DNA from: Mactromeris polynyma
Taxonomy: Eukaryota; Mollusca; Bivalvia; Venerida; Mactridae
Assembly (NCBI GenBank): GCA_032209605.1
Contig: JASFXZ010000052.1
Location: 62,001 to 126,000 of the forward strand
Direction of reading: 5' to 3'
DNA length: 64,000 nt
Of the stretch, positions 58,801 to 64,000 are shown one piece after another. Numbering within the stretch: the first letter of the stretch is position 1; every line of letters starts with the position of its first letter. Under the pieces are notes generated by a model, which was given only the letters and a program-made list of their open reading frames with translations, did not search any database and had not been told where the DNA came from. A program made the position numbers and the translations under genes.

Positions 58801-60251
58801 AATTGCAATTCATTTGATACATAAATAAAACTCAAGAGCAGTGCAATTTGTGATCGACTCTCCTTGGCAATTGTCAAATACTGTAAATGTACAAAGTAAT
58901 TCAGACTACACAAGAATAAACAGGCTTCTTCTTTATGCAAATCTTAATCTAGCTTAAAAATGCCATAAATAATAATAGCCGTGAAATTGACAGAATTATG
59001 AGAAATCCTAAACACCCTATTTGCAAACATTTCTGGTTGAACATTTCTAGACATTCAGGTAGCCCCGAGAGAACTCTAACTGTATCATACCCTTTCTAAT
59101 TTCAACTGGGTTGGCTCCCTTGCTGATAGAATCAAATCCTTCCTTAGCAATAGCACGAGCAAGTACAGTAGCAGATGTAGTTCCATCACCAGCTTCATCG
59201 TTTGTGTTGTTAGCAACATCTTGTACCAGCTTAGCTCCAATGTTCATGTATTTATCTTTGAGATCAATGCCCTTGGCAACAGTAACACCATCCTTTGTTA
59301 TCTTTGGACTGCCCCAACTTTGTTCCAGAATCACATTTCTACCCTAAAACACCAATGAAGCAAGAATATTAAGGGTTGTTCACAAAACAAAATATACTCT
59401 CCACAATAGTTGATCAGAGACAAATGCATAGTCAAGACTTAAGTACTGACCAAGCAATGGAAAGTGATATACAATGTATACATAATTATGAATATATATA
59501 GCTATTTATGATGTCTTCATCAAAAGATTCAATCTATGTGGCCTAAGAAATGGAAAACATCTACATACAACGGAACAATACACTAAGAATTATGCTAGCT
59601 GTAGAGCAAATGGTAATGAAGTTATTGATCAAAAACTGCTTTTCAGACATGTGACCTTGAACCCCTAAATAAGATGACCATCTAATAATGCATCACAGAC
59701 AACAACCCTATGAAGCATGACTGTTGTAGGCTCAATGGATCTTTAGTTATTGATTTGAAAACATTTTGCAGTCCCAAAGTCAAAGTTTACTTACACCTCA
59801 CCCAAAAACCGCGAGGGGTCATCTGCTGACAATGTACTATCATCGTATGAAGTTAGATTACCATCCAAGCATTCTTCAGTTACTGATCAAAAAACATTTT
59901 CAGTATCAATGACACTGTGACCTTAACTGTGACCTTTACCTTGCTACAACAATGTAGGCTTCAAATGATTATCAGAAACAGTTCTGAAGAGAATGCAGCA
60001 TTTGATTATATGAATTCAGAATACATTCTCACTGGTTATACTCTACTTCTACTTCTATTTTTTAAAATTGAACAAGTCCATACTTTTGGTCCCATGGTAA
60101 CAGCTACAGCATCAGCTAGTATATCGACTCCCTGGATCATCAAAGCCCTTGCCTCTGAGCCGAACTTTATGTCTTTGGCATAGCTTCTGGCAAGTGATGG
60201 TGTAAACTTCTTGCCCACAGCACTACGGATGAGTGGAGAAAGTCTGTACAT
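52871..60251 (-). CDS. HSPD1: Mitochondrial chaperonin HSP60, 575 aa
   Basis: Eleven coding exons in transcription order: 60084-60251 (ATG at 60251), 59091-59343, 58531-58613, 58046-58141, 57470-57563, 56528-56696, 55817-56024, 55035-55172, 54387-54561, 53656-53834 and 52871-53035. All junctions are GT-AG and in phase; 1728 nt give 575 residues plus stop. Residues 1 to about 25 are a basic mitochondrial presequence ending near SYAKDIKFG. The ATP-site motif GDGTT is at 108-112. [26 protein letters not shown] and [15 protein letters not shown] are chaperonin signatures. The C-terminus is six GGM units and a final Y. The ATG is one nucleotide after a TTTGTTTCAG acceptor, so a non-coding first exon is needed; a donor TCAA|GTAAGT at 60758/60757 fits. 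It folds matrix proteins with HSP10, whose gene diverges from it. Confidence 0.98.
55244..55421. mobile_element. Pogo-like MITE in HSP60 intron
   Basis: TACAATAAAACCTCAAAAAT and TTTTTAACTGTA are the ends; the interior 'gtggtct', 'taatattgaggtgg' and 'gaaaactggtcttattgag' phrases match the 30951-31120 family in inverse orientation. It lies between HSP60 exons 8 and 9 (counting a non-coding exon 1). Confidence 0.6.
57770..57885 (+). repeat. SINE-like fragment
   Basis: 'ctcaatggagcagagggtatggtcacagtta' and the B-box-like GTCATGAATTCGAACACC resemble the tRNA-derived SINE head. It lies in an HSP60 intron. Confidence 0.45.
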
Positions 60252-61319
60252 TCTGAAACAAAGAAATATGTATGATGCAATAGGATATGGTAACCCAGTT
60301 GCTTGTTACAAATTACATTGAACCCATGCCATTTATATATTACTTGCTCGTTCACTTTAAAGGCAAGATTAATTCTTATAAGGAAATATAAAAAGGGTCA
60401 ACACTTGCATCTTCAATACGCACATGGAACCATGGTTGACATCTAGGCTAAATATTAGACCATGACCCATTATGTAAATAATATGAGATAAGATATATAA
60501 CTACAATTATGTAAGACAAAGAAACTTCATATTTCTTAACGAGATTAATACAATATTGTTCATTTAAATTAGCAACAAATATATCATTCACACAAAACCA
60601 TTGTAGCTCTAACCATTGCAATACATAATACAGTATTTGCATTGCACATGGATGCAAAACACGTGTTCGAATGTCAACTGCATAAATACAATTGTTTTAA
60701 AATAATTTAGCAATAATCGACAAGTTAAAATAAGCAGTGATTTACAAAAATACTTACTTGATCTTGTTAAGTTAATTTAACACTTGAATGTCGTCTATTT
60801 CAAGGGTTGTTGCTTTTTACGCCGGTTACTTTTGCTCAGATGTTGTGAGCTAGCTCTTCAGTTAGGAGACTTCAGTGTAGGTGACATTGACCTCGTAACC
60901 TTGTCGACGCAAGCATAAGTAAAATATGCTAAACTCTTGATTGATATTTTCAATCAACAAAAAGCTAGGCTATTAAAAATGGTTTAAATTGTACGAAAGT
61001 ACAAATGCATATAAATTCAATTGTTCGGGATTCCTGACATTCTGTTGATTTTATAATCACTGTTCTGATGCAACGAAATGTTATAAATATCCATAAAATA
61101 CTTGTAGGGCACCATACTTGGGAGAAGCCAGTTAATGAAAGAATCTGATATATATTTGATATATTTTCGGCTTATTTTATCACTAAAATAAATTTTAATT
61201 TATACATTCTAATTTATATGTTTATTTATCAATTACATTGTTACATTTGCAAGTGTCTGAATGACAATTTATATTTAAACTTATATAACAGTAAATAAAG
61301 AAAATAGTTTGTCCCTCGT

Positions 61320-61328
61320 TCAAGGTCA
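61320..61328 (+). promoter_or_regulatory. Candidate ERR-type nuclear receptor site
   Basis: A perfect TCAAGGTCA lies 75 nt upstream of the HSP10 start codon. A 9-mer is expected about once by chance in a window of this size on both strands, so position is the main support. Confidence 0.3.
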
Positions 61329-61360
61329 TAAAGCCGGTTAAACAGCACATGTGTTCAGTC

Positions 61361-61371
61361 TAGAAAATTCT
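61361..61371 (+). promoter_or_regulatory. Candidate heat shock element
   Basis: TAGAAAATTCT contains inverted nGAAn/nTTCn pentamers (GAA aa TTC) with a weaker third pentamer to the left, 33 nt upstream of the HSP10 start codon. Functional elements usually have three good pentamers. Confidence 0.4.
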
Positions 61372-61402
61372 AACTGTAGTTGCAGATAAACAAATTGACA
61401 AG

Positions 61403-63415
61403 ATGGTACGTATGCCTTATTTTTTTCGCTGTGTTTCGAAAATTGACACCGATTTTGCCATGACATTTCAATAAGACTGTTATATTTCTTTATTTTATTG
61501 ATTGTTCTATAAATTTATGCGTTTGACATGCATTCGTTCTGTGAACTTTCGTAACAATTTATAAACATCAGGAAAATTGTATTTTGCCATGACATTTAAG
61601 ACGGCTATATGTCTTCATTTTATTAATTATGGTATAATTAGATTTGGCATGCATTCGTTCCAAGAAATTGGGTAACAATTTTATAACGTGCAGGTAAACC
61701 GTATTGAGAGACTTATATGCACGTGTTGAAGATTAGAATGTACTGTACTGCAGATTGAAATTTCATTGAGTAAATTGGGATGTCAGTTAGCCATTTATGA
61801 TTGACATATTCGTCTGCTTAATAAATTTGATTCCAGTGATGAACACTAAATTTTATCTTTCAGGCCAGAGCATTTAAGAAGTTTTTACCTATGTTTGATC
61901 GTGTTTTGGTGGAGAGGTTTGCTCCAGAATTGAAAACTAAATCTGGTTTAATGATACCAGAAAAAGCTCAGGGGAAAGTGTTGGAAGCCACGGTTGTTGC
62001 TGTTGGTGAAGGTGCCAGAAAGGTAGAATAATTATTACATTATTGTATCTAAAATCATAGCATTGTTTGCTTTTTGAAATTATATTCAAAATTTTATCTG
62101 GCAGAAATTATTTTGAGACAATGTCTTACAAATGGTGTCTTCGCTTTTAACTGCACATTATGTATATGTGCTAAAATATGCCTGGAAAAGGTTGCTGCTC
62201 TGTGTAAAGGACTTAAGTGTTTGATAATTTGCAAGACCCAAAAGAGGATGTCCTCTTGTCTTCTGCAAATTTATTTGACACTATCAATTCTAACAGTCCT
62301 CGCCCTATTTAGACTGATTACTGCATCTCAGTTTTACTTGAGCCTATAGTTATTGGAAATTGTAAGATAATTGCATTTTGTCAACAGACAACCACTGTTG
62401 CGTTGTTGGTCAGTAGATCAAAGGCCAAGGTTACAGTGACCTCAACAACTGAAATTTTATCTTCCCACTTGCCTTCATCTGGCTGTAATAGGAGGTACAT
62501 GTACATTTGTTTTAAAACCACCTTGTTGGTTATGAATATGACAAACTAGTATATTAAGGTTGATCATCTGTTTTAGTCTGATAATGATGTAGTAAATGGT
62601 TGTATTGTAGGAGGGCAAAGTAACGCCAGTTTCAGTAAAAGTTGGTGATAAAGTATTATTACCAGAATATGGTGGAACCAAAGTTCATATAGAAGATCAG
62701 GTATGTATCAGACAAATGTTTTTATGTTTGTGATATCACTAATTTACGACTGATCATTGGCAGGGTTACTTCCTGGAGTTATAGGTATGACAGAATTGGA
62801 TTGTGCTCTGTATATACCTCAGTTTGTTCTGTTTCTACAACATGGTACACATTATCTAAATCTGGAGCATTTCTGTTGCAGTATCTATGATTAACATGTC
62901 TGCTAGTGTTTCATTTCATGTGCAAGACATAACTTTTTATACATTAAGCCATCCGTAAAAAAATTGTGTTTGTTTAGAGTTATGTGACTGACTCATGAAA
63001 AATGCCGCAACTCAACTTTTTGGTTTCATCAATGAAAATAATTTTTGTTCAGGATTATAGCCATTACAGTGCTAAACTAAAAAAAAACTGGGTCACACTT
63101 CTGCAAACAAAAACAAATTCAAGGATGACATTGGTAAAATTTCAAAGCCTTTCCTGTTCATTTAAAGTCATGAAGTATTTGGTACACGGCTGTATTAATA
63201 AATACTGTGGTACTTTGTGGTGAAATTCACGAAAAATTAAGAACCTTGCAGGGATGAAATTGATCGGTGATTGTCTCCCTTGCTCAATAAATTGAGTTAC
63301 TCCCCTTGCTTTGATATTTCCACTGTTAACTTAGATAAAAGAAAGTTTGTTTTCTTCTTTTCAGGAATACTTTTTATTTAGAGACGCAGATATTCTTGGA
63401 AAATATGAATCTTGA
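61403..63415 (+). CDS. HSPE1: Mitochondrial co-chaperonin HSP10, 100 aa
   Basis: Four coding exons: 61403-61405, 61864-62022, 62611-62700 and 63365-63415, GT-AG and in phase; 303 nt give 100 residues plus stop. Exon 1 contributes only the ATG codon (ATG|GTACGT). The protein starts MARAFKKFLPMFDRVLVER; the mobile loop that docks onto HSP60 is KTKSGLMIPEKAQGKVLEA (about 27-45). VKVGDKVLLPEYGGTKV and FRDADILGKYES complete the fold. Length equals the usual 100-102 residues. It caps the HSP60 barrel in the matrix. It is transcribed away from HSP60 and probably co-regulated with it. Confidence 0.98.
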
Positions 63416-63716
63416 AGAATCCATCCATAAGTGCATTTTGGACATTATTCGGATTAGTCGATGGATAAAACAAAGTTTCAATGGACCAGTAGTTTGTGAA
63501 AGTCTATCACACAAGTGACTAATGACTATGTGTTCATTTAAGGTCTTACTGAAACATCTGTCTGTGACAGTTTTTACCAACATTTATTCATAAAAGTTCA
63601 TTTGTGCACAAAAAATGATCAAAGAGACCCATTTATAATTTTTTAGATTTTGGAATTTTCAGAGATAAAAGAATTTGTTAGTGATTGAGATTTTAACTAT
63701 AATCATGAACTTGGTG

Positions 63717-63722
63717 AATAAA
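63717..63722 (+). terminator. Candidate poly(A) signal of HSP10, proximal
   Basis: AATAAA about 300 nt after the HSP10 stop. A second candidate is at 63900-63905. Confidence 0.45.
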
Positions 63723-63899
63723 TCGAAATTGATGTTATCAACCCCGTGTTTTGTATGAAGCATTTTGTATTATCATATTTCCAATCCACTCTCTAGAGAT
63801 CATTGTGTAAGTTGTGTATCATTTTAGTTTGTATGTTTTAATAATTTTGTGTAGCGAAGATTTAACATTATTTTACATTGTTTTGAAAATGATTTCATA

Positions 63900-63905
63900 A
63901 ATAAA
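63900..63905 (+). terminator. Candidate poly(A) signal of HSP10, distal
   Basis: AATAAA within 'cataaataaatatg', about 485 nt after the HSP10 stop. It is followed by a T/G-rich stretch ('acagtttgtgtttaatttgtgg') that fits a downstream element, so it is slightly favoured over the proximal one. Confidence 0.5.
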
Positions 63906-64000
63906 TATGAATAATTTAACAGTTTGTGTTTAATTTGTGGTACATAGTTATGTTTATAATCTAGACGTCTGATAAATAGTGCAGGGTTTTCCCTAGGCTT

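Larger units (their letters stand above)
60759..61402. promoter_or_regulatory. Shared head-to-head promoter region of HSP60 and HSP10
   Basis: The non-coding HSP60 first exon begins somewhere above 60758 on the minus strand, and HSP10 starts with its ATG at 61403 on the plus strand, so about 0.64 kb holds both 5' UTRs and promoters. Visible candidate sites are a heat-shock-like inverted pair GAAAATTC at 61363-61370, a TCAAGGTCA word at 61320-61328 (consensus of estrogen-related-receptor sites), and TGACCTCGTAACCT at 60888-60901 (two nuclear-receptor half-sites on the minus strand). The arrangement is conserved across animals; the individual sites are only sequence matches. Confidence 0.7.

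Noticed and set aside
61536..61556. Second heat-shock-like cluster (TTC...GAA..TTTC) in HSP10 intron 1
   Set aside because: Spacing of the pentamers is wrong for a heat shock element.
1..64000. CRISPR arrays, operons, ribosome binding sites
   Set aside because: The tandem repeats seen are minisatellites or transposon arms, and the genes are spliced nuclear animal genes.

Overview
The window is nuclear DNA of an animal, most likely a mollusc and probably a bivalve. It is AT-rich, its genes are split by GT-AG introns, and it is crowded with short non-autonomous transposons, tRNA-derived SINEs and dispersed repeats whose common phrases (for example 'gggccataactcc', 'gagcagagttatgcccctt') I associate with bivalve genomes. 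The taxon is an inference; the gene models rest on splice sites, continuous reading frames and family motifs read directly from the sequence.

Layout from left to right. (1) 112-2008, minus: the 5' part of a DUF1295 / steroid 5-alpha-reductase-like membrane protein gene that runs off the left edge. (2) 5215-6057, minus: an intronless ankyrin-repeat protein with a C-terminal SOCS box. (3) 6242-7770, minus: a two-exon gene for a 66-residue LYR-motif protein closely resembling the vertebrate MIEF1 microprotein (AltMiD51), here without a MiD49/51 reading frame next to it. (4) 9003-25191, plus: a complete 11-exon histidine acid phosphatase of the lysosomal/prostatic (ACP2/ACPP) type, 416 residues, with signal peptide and C-terminal membrane anchor. 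(5) about 25.3-35.8 kb: a gene-poor stretch of transposon relics and tandem repeats. (6) 35821-49991, minus: a ceramide synthase of 347 residues with Hox-like and TLC domains. (7) 52871-60251, minus: mitochondrial HSP60 (575 residues, 11 coding exons). (8) 61403-63415, plus: mitochondrial HSP10 (100 residues, 4 exons). HSP60 and HSP10 are head to head across a short shared promoter region, the arrangement known from other animals; their products form one chaperonin.

The most striking observation is in the ceramide synthase. The exon that encodes the end of the TLC domain is present twice in tandem (39591-39747 and 39334-39490). Both copies are 157 nt, have the same splice phases and are about 62% identical in protein. 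They diverge almost completely in a ten-residue stretch between the last two membrane spans, the region reported to set acyl-CoA chain-length choice in mammalian ceramide synthases. Because 157 is not a multiple of three, only one copy can be used per mRNA. This predicts a splicing switch of lipid chain-length specificity within one gene.

A second theme is three foldback-type elements (1361-1878, 9208-10097, 48246-49258). Each has arms built from reiterated short motifs, short terminal inverted repeats and 8-9 bp flanking direct repeats. They look like related or convergent non-autonomous DNA transposons. Many smaller TA-flanked MITEs with pogo/Tigger-like ends fill introns and spacers.
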